From Gentiana macrophylla (lineage: Eukaryota; Streptophyta; Magnoliopsida; Gentianales; Gentianaceae): 64,000 nt of DNA. The first letter of the stretch is position 1; each line of letters opens with the position of its first letter. Location of the stretch: NCBI GenBank assembly GCA_026214975.1, contig JAOBSW010000948.1, positions 1 to 64,000 of the forward strand. The letters run 5' to 3'. Shown in pieces: positions 12,153 through 22,835 of the stretch. The notes under the pieces are model-generated. The model was given only the letters and a program-made list of their open reading frames with translations, was not told the origin of the DNA and searched no databases. Position numbers and translations under genes: made by a program.

Positions 12153-15100
12153 AATCTCCCACTTGCACGGGAAATGACAAGCAACGATTGTTTTTAGAGC
12201 ACACCCTTTCTCATCTTATTCACAACACTCTCCCACTTGCTCTAAAAGCGGATGAGATATATTCCTCAAAGCCGTACCCTCCAAGCACCGGACTTGGTAC
12301 ACGATCGATTTGGTTGTCGGCCCGAGGCGAAACGTTGCGGTCCATCTAATCAAAGCGGTACTCTCTCAATATGCTTTTGACCTCTAAAGTATGAGAAGAT
12401 CCTTCTAAGCTATTTCTTCTTTGTTTTCACAATGAAGTGATATCGGCTTATCGGACACAGGAATTACTCCCAGACCAAAAGGAAATTCTAAGCACTATGA
12501 GTAAACACTTGAGCCGAGATCAACGTAATGATCATCCTTAATCGACTACAAGTCGGAATCGATTGTAATCAACCATATTCAAGTTTGCACTGAATATACA
12601 AGCATATGATTCCTCGTTCTCTAAAGATACTTGAGGGCGTACTAAAGCGCTACTTATTGCTCAAATCCAAGATTCGATTACTATTGACTTATAATAACTG
12701 ACTTGCCGTTATCCAAGAGAGACTCTATCCCATTTTCTCTTTATCCGGAGATTTAGAGAATCATTCACGAGAGGTAGGGTAGGACTACTCTCGATGAATG
12801 GTGCAACCGTATATGCATAATCATCTTATTCAATAAGATAGGTGGGATAGCCAATGACTCATTCTTGTGAATTTGACCGAATCAAATTCTTAGAATATAG
12901 TCAATTCTCTCATCCAGAGAATCTAGGCGTGTCGATTTCCGACTTTAGATAGCACACTCATCAAGCTTTGTTTCCAACCGTTTTGATGTTATCATTCATG
13001 AACACTAATACTACTACTTTACCAATATTGATATTCGGTCTACAAAAGACTTATCAATATTTTGGTCAAGTCCACATATTTTAAAACATGTGACTTTTAA
13101 ATGACGAGAGAGGTTCTCTTAAATCCACAAAGGATATAAGCCATGGCGTGCCTCCTACCAAAGGTTCTTTACGAATGAATTAAGATATCGTTAGTCTCGC
13201 AAAAGGTCTTCTTAGGAATCACCCTATCTTACGCTTTGTAATGAATCCGTTATTCATTCTTAGCTAAAACCCTTCATTGCGAATGAATTGATTCCGTTGT
13301 TCGGCAAGAAAGTCTCAGGAATCACCCCTATTTTACGCTTAACGAAATCTAGCAAGGCCCGAGTGGTGAGAGAGTTCAAGGTGCGGTTAACTCTCTACTT
13401 GTCGGGAATCACCCCTATACCACTCAACTTTTTATTTGAAAGTTTAAACTTTCCTATTCATTCGACTCTTTTCCGTGTAGATCCAATTGCTCCCAATCGG
13501 GCTGAGACACTCAGGTGGTTCTACAAGAGGTCGAATGAAACTTGAGTACCAAAACTCCATTCACAGTGGTTAAGGTTTTCAAACCAACCTCTATAATCAG
13601 AATCTATACTGACCCACCAAGAGCCATATGTTATCAATCACCCATTGATTATAAAGTCCACAAAATCACAATGGGTCAACGGTTAAACCATACTCCCCCT
13701 TTGTGTCTTGGGTGGATTGACATTACGATCTAGTAGTATTTATCGATTGTAATCACCAACAACCGATGTGGTCGATTAAATCGAGATAGTAACTACCTTT
13801 GGGTAACCGTACTCCAGGTTTAAGGTTGTTACTTATAGATTCTATCGAAGGCTTGTGATGATTCAACCGTCACTTTCGATCTCAAGAATCTTATAATCAA
13901 CCTTCACTCGTCTCATTAAGATGTTTCACAAACAGTCACAATCGAACGTATGCATAAAATTTCGATCCTACCTTTAAGCATTAAATGCTAAATGCCTACA
14001 TTTATGGAAGTGGTGTGAACCGAATTCACTCCTTATCCATAAACTCACTAGCATCTTCTAGGTAGACTTCTCGGTTTACATAATAATGTTAACCGTTATT
14101 TTGCAACGAATTATCTTAATCGAGTTTAGCGAGTGTATTGTAGCATATCAATAACTATATATAGGCAAGTCTATGGTTTCTTCCTCGGTGAGAAACATTC
14201 CACTAGGAGGCGAGCCGAGCATCACCCCAAGACTATGCGATAGCCTATTTCGAGCATGGAATACTCTATTCTCTGCTAAAATCAGAGACACCTCCTCGTA
14301 TTCTTTCGATAAACCAACTTGAGTGTTTTGAGTAGTTATCAGATGAATGTCACCACTCAAAATCTCCCACTAGCTTGTATCTCTCACTAGACCCGAAGGT
14401 CATGGTGAACAAGCTATGTTACCCTTCAAAACTATTACCCTTTCCCGATTGAAAAGAAACTTAGTCATTGTTCCTTTGAGATAGTGTTCCAAGACGGGAG
14501 ATAGGAATCACCCTTAGCGATCAGCCAGGTCTTGTCTCTAGGATATATGCACTAATTAATAGATATTGAAAGGTCGTTTATCTTAATACGAAACCTTTTA
14601 CCTTTAATAGTTTTAGATGTGTTACACGTACTTATTCAATTTGTTTCTAAGTGGTTCGACTTTATCAAACAAAAGTCCGAGTCTCGGATTCATTACTACA
14701 AATGTCATATTCACTTTCTATGTGGCAACAATATATCGAGTTGAAAGTGAATCCAATTGTTTCAACGAATCGTAAACAGAAAAATAAATTTTTCTCGTGA
14801 TATTCAAGGATAGAATCGAAATTCATTTCCTTATATCACTCCCACTATTCCAAATTAAATTATCGCCCGTTGTTACTTTATTAATGCACGACTTTATTGT
14901 TCTTCCAAAGAACTAAGCCACCGAGTCAAGTTACTCGGTTAAGAAAGTCGCTAAGGATTCATTGGTTAGTGATCCGAAATCACTTTCCTTATCCTATACT
15001 TTCTTTAATTAATGTTTCGGTTTAGCCTCAAAACTTTAGTTAAGATGATTAACACTTATAGACCTTCTTTCCCATTCTTAACTTTCCTTAAAAGGGAATA

Positions 15101-15974
15101 GTCTTGAACTAGCAGTTCGTTTGAGTAGACACTACTCGTGAACTGTGGGATGTCTAATAAAAGCGTTACCTTGTGGGACTGATTTTCTAATAAATTAGAA
15201 AAACATAATATAAAAGCTCCCACTAGTTTATCGGTTCCAAATACCGTCTAACTAGGGACACTTTAATTTATGATTCTCCAATTTTTCTATCAGAAAAATT
15301 CTCGTGTAGACACTACACAATTCACTAGAAGAATTTTATCGTCCCAATCATCTTTCAAACTAACTACGGTTGTCTCTCGTTCTGCATGAGTGACAGCAGT
15401 GACATGCCTATTTACGTCACTTAAGTCTTGAAGGCTCCAGAGAAATATCTCTTCCGAAAAATTAATCGCATGTAAGATCAATAAGTACAACGTTCTAGTT
15501 ACTTACCACTTTTTAACGAAGCCATTACTAGTCAATTTTACACTAGCAGTCTAGTACCATAGAGAGATATGTATAACAGTTGTAAATAAAATTGACAGAA
15601 AATAAATCCAAATCATACACTACTAAAATTTTAGGAACATAAACTAAGTACTTATAGTCTATCCTACCGTTCCAAGGATTTAATCTAACGCCTCAGTGCC
15701 GCCTTAGGGTAGGTCAAAGAGGTTTCAATTAATATTGAAGATCAGATTGAGAATCGAACATCTCATTTGTGATCGTCAATCACCTTTCCTTTTTCAGCCA
15801 AGGTATTACCAAAATACCCTTTATGAGTGTAACATACTATTTCAGATCTTTAGATAGACCCCGAGTGTGCCGCCTTAGGGTCGGTCAGTGACCCGACGAG
15901 TACCCAAAATCCTATCCTTTCGGAGACCAAGCCTTGAATTTTGATAGCGGTGAAGGCCTTCCTTAGGGGGCCTT
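12153..15974 (-). other. Internal region B of the LARD-like element, 5' part deleted
   Basis: Aligns with 4931 to about 8745. Near 15970 it jumps directly into LTR sequence. The missing part corresponds to 8746-10425 plus the first 1.46 kb of the LTR. The junction CCTTAGG-GGGCCTT-CCTAAGG is a short inverted repeat, and CCTTCC occurs on both sides, pointing to a microhomology- or hairpin-linked deletion. Confidence 0.8.
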
Positions 15975-16248
15975 CCTAAGGTGTTCTGGGCGCATTATTG
16001 GTGTTTTAATCAAGAGACCCTAAACTCTGATTAAGTTCACCACGGACTAACAGTTTAAGTGTATCACCACTAACTCAATCCTCACGTGCATTCCATGCAC
16101 TTTGAGTTAATGATTATCTTGATATACTTAGGGTTTGCGGCGTGATGTATTACTTACAAGCACAAAGCAAGTAATAAGGTGAGATAAATTCTGTCATTCA
16201 TTATTAAAAACAATTACACAAATTGTCTTTCGGGCACTACACCTAACA
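15975..16248 (-). repeat. Partial outer LTR of the LARD-like element
   Basis: 274 bp matching the terminal part of the two full LTRs (compare 4667-4930), ending at the same ACACCTAACA edge. It is the remnant of the element's 5'-most LTR. Confidence 0.85.
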
Positions 16249-16619
16249 GTGCTAGGGTCTCCTAACTTCACCACGGTGTCTGATTCTGGGTAATCCTCAG
16301 GCTCAGAAAACATCATATCAGGATCCTCTTCAGGATCATCAGAATCATAATCCGAAGACGATATTTCAATTAACTCGAAAGGGAACTCACCTGGACGATA
16401 CGTTCTATACTCCTTTAAGATCTCTTCAGGCTCTTGCTTGATTGCTTCTTTCTCTTTTTCCAACCGCTTCTTATCCGCTTCGTATTGCTACCTGACGGTG
16501 GATCCAGGATACATGGAAATCGGTGTGATGTTCAATATCGTTCTCGGCATATTGCTTGACTTGTTTGCTCTTTTTTCAACTCCGGTTTGATCGAATCTCT
16601 GAAGTGTTCTGATCTTCAT
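16249..16619 (-). pseudogene. Athila-like gag N-terminal fragment, cut by the LARD insertion
   Basis: A minus-strand frame begins at the ATG at 16617-16619, about 320 bp downstream of the tRNA-Asp primer site. It runs through MKIRTLQRFDQTG to an in-frame stop near 16488. Beyond the stop the frame continues with a charged helix (EADKKRLEKEKEAIKQEPEE), then an acidic stretch rich in Asp, Glu and Ser ending in GDPS. The LARD insertion lies directly after this, and the protease resumes at 3205. There is no long capsid domain, so the original element was probably already non-autonomous. I do not recognise a specific family for the N-terminal segment. Confidence 0.6.
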
Positions 16620-16937
16620 GCAAAAAGACAAAATAAAACAAAGAAAAGGTTAGCAACTTCCGCTTCAGTTGGGTCTGATTCCAACTGTTGCGGACCTACT
16701 AACTAAAATCAACATGGAATAACCTTGAGAATAACTAGAAATTTGTTCAGAATTTGATTTTCCAGGCCTTGGTAAATCGGGGGTAACCCTCGGTAAACCG
16801 GCCCTGAAATTTCTCCTTCTGGCAGTTTAACAAGTGCAGGTTTGATCCAGAACGACTCAAGACTCAAAATAAAATAAAATAAAATAAAAATGACTTCTTA
16901 ATCAGAATTAAAATGTTTATATTTAAAATTGGCCATT
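16620..16937 (-). other. 5' leader of the Athila-like element
   Basis: Untranslated leader between primer site and gag ATG. It contains a (AAAAT)n stretch near 16870-16890 and a CGGTAAACCG-type motif pair at 16768-16803. Confidence 0.5.
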
Positions 16938-16956
16938 GTCCCCGGCAACGGCGCCA
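16938..16956 (-). other. tRNA-Asp primer-binding site
   Basis: The minus strand reads TGGCGCCGTTGCCGGGGAC, complementary to the 3' end of plant tRNA-Asp(GUC). This primer is typical of Athila-type Ty3 elements. Seven bases separate it from the LTR. Confidence 0.9.
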
Positions 16957-16963
16957 AAAATCT

Positions 16964-18337
16964 TGATCGCATGTAAGTCACTAACGTCAATATTACTAGA
17001 TCGTAGTATAGAAAATGCGAGTCAAGATCGATCCCACAAAGACAATGCAACTATAAGTATAAACGATTTTAACCTAATTAAGAAGCAACATAGAGGCGGT
17101 CATGGACCAACAATAAACGGAAAACAAACTTGGTATTTCTCCCCCTCTTTTCACCGTTCTACTAACTTGGATTAGTTAATCGTTACGTTTACTTCCCCAC
17201 ATAATTTCCTTAAATTAATCACGAGCTTAGTTTTAATTATCATATCATTATCAGCTACGGGTGCAACTCCTAGTCCTATCTACTCCGACAATGGTAGTAG
17301 ACAATCTATACTCAAGCTACCCTCCTTAATTGGTCCGTAATAGCCCATACGTATAAAGAACTAGAATTGCCGATATCGAGCGCTAACTCATACCGCTAAC
17401 CCGCCTAGACAGCTGTCGACAGTGATCAGCACGTTCTAGGGTCCATTCAAGATTATGTTTAAACTTAGCACTTCACTATTTGTATTTCATGCCAGTTTAC
17501 GATTACAATAAGCAGATTGGACAGATCTAACCTACTGTTAATTAAACCTGTCGATCAACGTAGCTGTAGTGAATCCCAGTTTTAGGTTTTCGAAATAATG
17601 CCTCGGTAAACCGGTATAGACCGCCAGTTTACCGGGGTAAGCTTTTCCTATCCCTAGATCTACATTGCTCAATTACGATTATTCTAAGTAAATTATGGGG
17701 TCTTTAAACATGCAGATTAACTAAAGCACATAAATACGAACAGATCTACCATATTGAAGACAAAAAGAAACGTTCAAAGCTTCACACCTTCAACAACGGA
17801 GATCTAGCTCGATCTACTCAAGCTAGAGATGATGGAGAATGTGAGAAATCTAGAAATAACTCCTCTAAAGCTTGGAATATATTTCATCAAAGTTGTATAA
17901 TATAATTGAATATAATTGAGTGCTTATTAAAACATATACAATAATCTGTAAATGCGGCCTTATATAGATACAATGACCGACTTAAGACTCTCTAAAACCC
18001 TAACCGATCTAGTAGAGGCGGCAGAATCAGTTTCGTGTCCAACAAGTCCTCGGTTTACCGGCCCTAGCCCTCGGTAAACCGGGCCCACTTTTCTTCTTTT
18101 TCTTCGACAGACTTCTTCTTGGAATTTAATCACTTGGCCCAAGATACTTCTTCTGGTCCAGATCCATTCTTCAATGCTCCAGATTCGGTACATTCTATGA
18201 AACACGCAAAACGAGACAAAACATTACCAAATCTTCGGGAAAATAACATAGATGGAGAATTACGATCCTGGAAACACTCACATAGCATTTATCATATATT
18301 CCATATAATAACGAGCCTATTTATCCTCTCTTGAGCA
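16964..18337 (-). repeat. 5' LTR of the Athila-like element
   Basis: 1374 bp. The minus strand begins TGCTCAAGAGAGG and ends CATGCGATCA, a TG...CA pair positioned next to the tRNA-Asp site. A related LTR starts with TGATCGCGTGTAAGTC on the plus strand at 63114, which confirms the inner edge. Two CGGTAAACCG near-palindromes lie inside at 17601-17636 and 18049-18084. Confidence 0.8.
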
Positions 18338-18515
18338 GAATTCGGGGTGAATAAAATGTATAATTATTGGTATCATTTAGAGCGTTATCACTTACTGTTC
18401 CCTGTTGAATTTCTTGCTCTTTGATATTCTGCTTCGAAACATCACCTTTGAACCATTGTGGGTCCGGTGAACTGCTTGCTCCGTCCAAAATAGGGTTTGA
18501 TTGAGTACTTCCCAT
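18338..18515 (-). pseudogene. Gag N-terminus of a second gypsy element, truncated
   Basis: The minus-strand frame starts MGSTQSNPILDGASSSPD about 100 bp downstream of a Met-type primer site. It then runs into the edge of the Athila-like LTR at 18337. The position (LTR, primer site, short leader, ATG) shows it is the start of gag. The protein itself is too short to classify. The Athila-like element inserted into this gag; only one flank is visible. Confidence 0.6.
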
Positions 18516-18600
18516 CTTGGAGCAAAGGTTAGTTAGCTATAGCTCTATGAAACTCAGGGAACTTATCTTATGAATATTTACGAGACTAAGGGACTTTTGC

Positions 18601-18612
18601 TTTTATACCAAC
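18601..18612 (-). other. Degenerate tRNA-Met primer-binding site
   Basis: The minus strand reads GTTGGTATAAAAGC immediately inside the LTR, resembling GTTGGTATCAGAG at 28747-28760 with three changes. Confidence 0.65.
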
Positions 18613-20392
18613 TGTGACGCCCTACCCCGGCTACCGTTTCCTTATCCGGAAATGAACGTCCATCACGTATATAACTTAATACTTAATTCAATTATATACG
18701 CAAGCCTCACGTAATCAACATCAGAGTTAAAGCGGAACAAGAAAAGACACGGAAAGCTTATATGACATACGACGTCGAATATAATATTAAACATCACCAA
18801 CTATTCATTTTAAACGTCACAACATTACAAAACAAGCCAAATTGTACCAAACTAGCATATTACAACCAAAAGAAACCATAAGTTTATAATAGCAGTCTAA
18901 GCAAAAGATATAATATCATATATTGTCACCCAAAACGGAAATAGGTAAACTAGTAAAAAGTGCTTCAAACGCCATCAGGAGCTCACTCCTCGAAGTACAT
19001 GTCTTCCTCACATCATGCATCATCTTCTCGGGGTGGGAAACAACATAATAAAGGAGGGGTGAGTACATAAGCACTCAGTAAAGGATAGAAGAACCGAATC
19101 TAAAATAAGAATTAACGCAATAGCTATTATTACTACCACATATGTATAAAAGCTCACTCCCCTATACTAGTCTCACTAGTAAAACTCAACCATCAAGGGA
19201 GATGTTACACACAAGGTCTAAGCACACTTTGCATGGTGAGAATGCACCACGACATATCCTCAGCTCCTCATATAGCACGGCTGCTACCCATGTGGGAAAC
19301 TATCCAGTCCACGTAGCGGCTACCTTTGTGGAGGGGTAATAGTCCAAAGCAGTGAAACAAAAACGTGCCTTACCAAAGACCAGGTTTTTTTTTTTAATCT
19401 TTTAGACTCTCAATTATGTTCAAGCGTTGTTAAGCTAACCACCTAAGTTTATTCCACACAAAAGGCTTCATAGGGCCTTCTAGTCCTAGGCCATTCGATA
19501 TCACAGCTTAATACATTGCACAGAAGACGTTGGTTACTAAACACTATATCTCGCAAAGTCAAGTGATGTGTTCCAATGCTCCCGTGCTTATCCCGCGGAG
19601 GAGGTCGGCACGGTGCGGAGCCAAAGCCACAAGAAACCATACACTTTACTTTACCACATTACATATAAGGCTTTACACTAAACATGCTCAAATACGGTGA
19701 AAACATATTTAAAAGATTGCGGTTGAACACCCATTTACCTCGAATTATTGAAGAAAACCGTCGATGTGAATCTCGTGGTGTGCTTATAGTGATATTAAAC
19801 TAACACTAAATGTCTCTCTACATCACTTCGAACCTATTACTATTGCTCCAGCATTATAACACTAAAGATTTTCTATATAATATGAATACACATAACATAA
19901 ATACTTTATTTTACTTAATAAATAATGCACGCTACAACTTGCAACTTAGCTTTTATAGCCAATTTGGAAATTTGATTACTCGTCTTAAATAATCGTGGCT
20001 TGTGAAAAGAACAGCCACTAACCTATCTTTCAAGCTTGCCACAAAAAGGTTAACGTGGCTAACATGCAATATGCATGTTTGTTCGTATTAGTTTCATTAT
20101 TATCTTCTGCAAATATTTATGTATCAAACATATCTGTATCAACGTTTATGCATAGCACATATAACACATAATATATTTACACACTTATATACCCACACAT
20201 GTATTACTAATAACTTAATACAACTACCTAATAAATATGTTATTGATCTGTCAATCCGACGGGTTGATCGGTTAGAAAGGATAAAGAGTGAATATCTTAA
20301 GTTTAAAGTGTTGGTAGTGGTATAATTAAACATACCTATGAAATCCCCGAAATGACATATTTGTCCTTTTAATGAAATTACGGGATATCACA
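18613..20392 (-). repeat. 5' LTR of the second gypsy element (TGTGACGCC family)
   Basis: 1780 bp from tgtgacgccc to gggatatcaca on the plus strand. The gag start lies on its left side, so the element points left. It is related to the solo LTR at 21702-32005: both contain the block gtgagtacataagcactc and a similar 3' end. Confidence 0.8.
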
Positions 20393-20770
20393 TTAGGATA
20401 GTCCCTTGGGGTCGAAAGATCCTCGTCTCAAACATGCAACATGTCAAAGGCCGGCCGAACATGCTACAAGGTGGACACTATCAAATATTAGGACATATCT
20501 CGGAAGGCTAGATGCCTTAAGGCCTCTCTGATCACAAAGCCTCAATGCTTCTATTGTTCTTGAGGTCTCTAAACATCTATCCCTTGAGCCCTCTCATGAC
20601 ACGAAACACGCTGACAAGTGGGCCCTAAAATCGGATATGCATGTCTGGACTTCTCTCTATACTCTTTAATACCCCTAAGATGTCAACAATTCTGGTATGA
20701 TCACATTACAATGACGTTATTTTAATTGTATAAGCCCCCATTTTGTAAATGGCAAACTACGTACATTTAA
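20393..20770. other. Unassigned spacer
   Basis: About 380 bp between a gypsy LTR and the MULE. I see no ORF, repeat pair or terminal structure. The last nine bases, tacatttaa (20762-20770), are the left target duplication of the MULE. Confidence 0.5.
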
Positions 20771-20910
20771 GAGAAATTAACGCAAAACACCCATATTTTT
20801 GGGTCAACTTTTAGACTTGCCCCGTATCTTTAAACTTAGCAATTTTACCATGTATCTTGTGTAATATTTTACAAAAAAAAAAACCCCCTTTTCGAATTTG
20901 ACGTTAAATG
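20771..20910 (+). repeat. Left terminal inverted repeat of the MULE
   Basis: Pairs with the reverse complement of 21489-21635. Shared words include GCAAAACAC, CAACTTT, ACTTGCC, TATCTTTAA, TAATATTTT and CGAATTTGAC. Confidence 0.85.
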
Positions 20911-21488
20911 AAATGGAATTACTCGTTTGTCATTCAATCACCATCAACATTTCACGGTTAACAATAAAAATAAAAAAACTTTATTTTTATTATTTCCCCC
21001 AAATCGTCGTTCATTCCCAGCCCAATTGTCGAATATCAACCCATTGTCATTCCCGATTTCTAATTTCCATTCCCCGTCTATAAAAACTTCCAATTCCCTT
21101 CCCCATCAATAGAAGATTAATCAATCTTGAGTACTTTCTGTCAACACCGCCGAGTGCCTACCAGCGCGAACGAGAATTGTGCTCAAGATGGCACTTCGAG
21201 GAATGGGTGTTGAGCCACTTATTTCTGGAATCATTGCTTCAAACACCCTTTGAAGACTGAGGAAGAAAATGACGAACTATTCACATGAGAAAGAGATGCG
21301 AAATAAAATGACGGAGACAATTGTTGGTCGACAAATTAGTGTTTAATAGGAGATGGATTAATTTAACGTTGAGGAAGAAAATGGTTTACGAGGATTTATT
21401 TGATTAAAAGAAATACACAAAAAAGTAAAAATGTGAAAGCACGTGAAATATTGATTGCGAGTGAATGATAAACGCGTACTTCACGTTT
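20911..21488. other. MULE interior, possible captured gene fragment
   Basis: Holds a short plus-strand reading frame beginning at the ATG at 21188 (MALRGMGVEPLISGIIASN) that stops after about 20 codons, preceded by 5'-leader-like sequence. I do not recognise the product. MULEs often carry pieces of host genes, so capture is possible but unproved. Confidence 0.35.
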
Positions 21489-21635
21489 CATTTAATGTCA
21501 AATTCGAAATTTTTTTTCTCGAAAAAATGGTGTTTGTTGCAAAATATTATACAATATAGAGGATAGAAGTGCTAAAATTAAAGATAAATGGCAAGTTCTA
21601 AAGTTGACTCATAGATATGAGTGTTTTGCGCTAAT
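21489..21635 (-). repeat. Inner right terminal inverted repeat of the MULE
   Basis: Reverse complement of the left TIR. It is followed within ten bases by a second, tandem copy of the same end, which was split by the solo LTR and finishes at 32059. Confidence 0.85.
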
Positions 21636-21701
21636 AAAAGGGTTTGTTGCAAAGTATTACACATGATAGAGGATAAAAGTACTAAATTTAAAGATACATG
21701 G

Positions 21702-22835
21702 TGTGACGCCCCGTTCCAGACACCGTGTCCTTATCCGGAATTGGACGCCCAGCACGTATATAATTTAATATTTAAATCAATTATATACGTAAGCCTTACG
21801 TAATTAAATCAGAGTTAAAGCGTATATGAAACGACACGGGAGAAATCTTAAACGACAAACAAAGTCGTACCGACTAAAGAAAAGTAAATGATGTTTCCAA
21901 CAACATTTAACTGAAAGAAACGTAAAAGAGCCTAAACATTATTACAAGTTCAGTTGAAAGATCAAAAGTCTAAGAACAGAACAAAAGTATCATCCTCTCA
22001 TCTCTCGAACCATCAAAAGAAAACAATAAGCAAAACTTCCAAAAGCTGTCATAAGCTTACGCCTCATAATAAACATCTTCGTCATAGTGACCTGCATCAC
22101 CTTCTCGGGGTGGGAAACATACATACAAATAAAGGGGTGAGTACATAAGCACTCAGTAAAGGGTAGAATCACCGAATTTAAATCAAGTCATAACACAAAG
22201 TTATCATTACTACCACGTATGTATAAAGACTCGCTCCCCTCTACTAGTCTCACTAGTAACACTCAACCAAACAAGGGGTTTGTTACACACAAGGTCTAAG
22301 GACACCTTGCATGGTGAGAATGCACCACGACATATCCTCAGCTCCTCATATGGCACGGCTGCTACCCATGTGGGAGACTACCCAGTCCACGCAGCGGCTA
22401 CCTTTGTGGAGGGGTAATAGTCCCAAGCTGCGAAACAGAAACGTGCCTTACCAAAGACCATGGTGTTTTATCTTTTAGACTCTCAAATATGTATTTAAGC
22501 GTAGTTAAGCTAACCACCTAGGTTCATTCCACATAAAAGGTTTCTTGAGGACTTCTAGTCCTAGACAATTCTAATTATACTACTTACCAAATAGCACGGA
22601 AGACGTAGGTTACTAAACACAACGTCCCGCAAAGTCAAGCGATGTATTCCGGTGCTCCCGTGCTTATCCCGCGGAGGAGGTCGGCACGGTGCGGAGCCAA
22701 GGTCACCAGAACCCATGCACTATACTTTGCAACATAGCAGTTTAGGCTTCGTAACAATACACTTTTAACCAAAGATGGCAAGAATAAATAAGTATTCTTT
22801 TTGTACAATCACAACACAACTATGAGTTATATTTT
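21702..22835 (-). repeat. Solo gypsy LTR, left part
   Basis: Begins tgtgacgccccgttcc. The LTR continues at 31018-32005 after the nested element. The 5-bp target duplication catgg is present at 21697-21701 and 32006-32010. The combined length is about 2.12 kb with no internal region, hence a solo LTR formed by LTR-LTR recombination. Confidence 0.9.

Larger units (their letters stand above)
3206..16248 (-). mobile_element. Composite LARD-like LTR retrotransposon: LTR-internal-LTR-internal-partial LTR
   Basis: Two full LTRs (3206-4930 and 10426-12152) and one partial LTR (15975-16248) alternate with two copies of the same internal sequence. Minus-strand LTRs start TGTTAGGTGTAG and end CATCCTTCA. 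A tRNA-Met primer site adjoins the middle LTR and a purine tract adjoins the first. No gag or pol motif is readable in about 5.5 kb of internal sequence, although the two copies are highly similar. This fits a large non-autonomous derivative (LARD type). Flanking 5-mers ttgct (3201-3205) and gtgct (16249-16253) match at four of five positions, so the whole composite entered as one event or grew by recombination after insertion. It interrupts a gypsy gag-protease reading frame. Confidence 0.85.

Noticed and set aside
13288..13733. Two plus-strand ORFs in the LARD interior
   Set aside because: They lie antisense to the element, differ between the two internal copies (6259-6495) by frame, and show no family signature.
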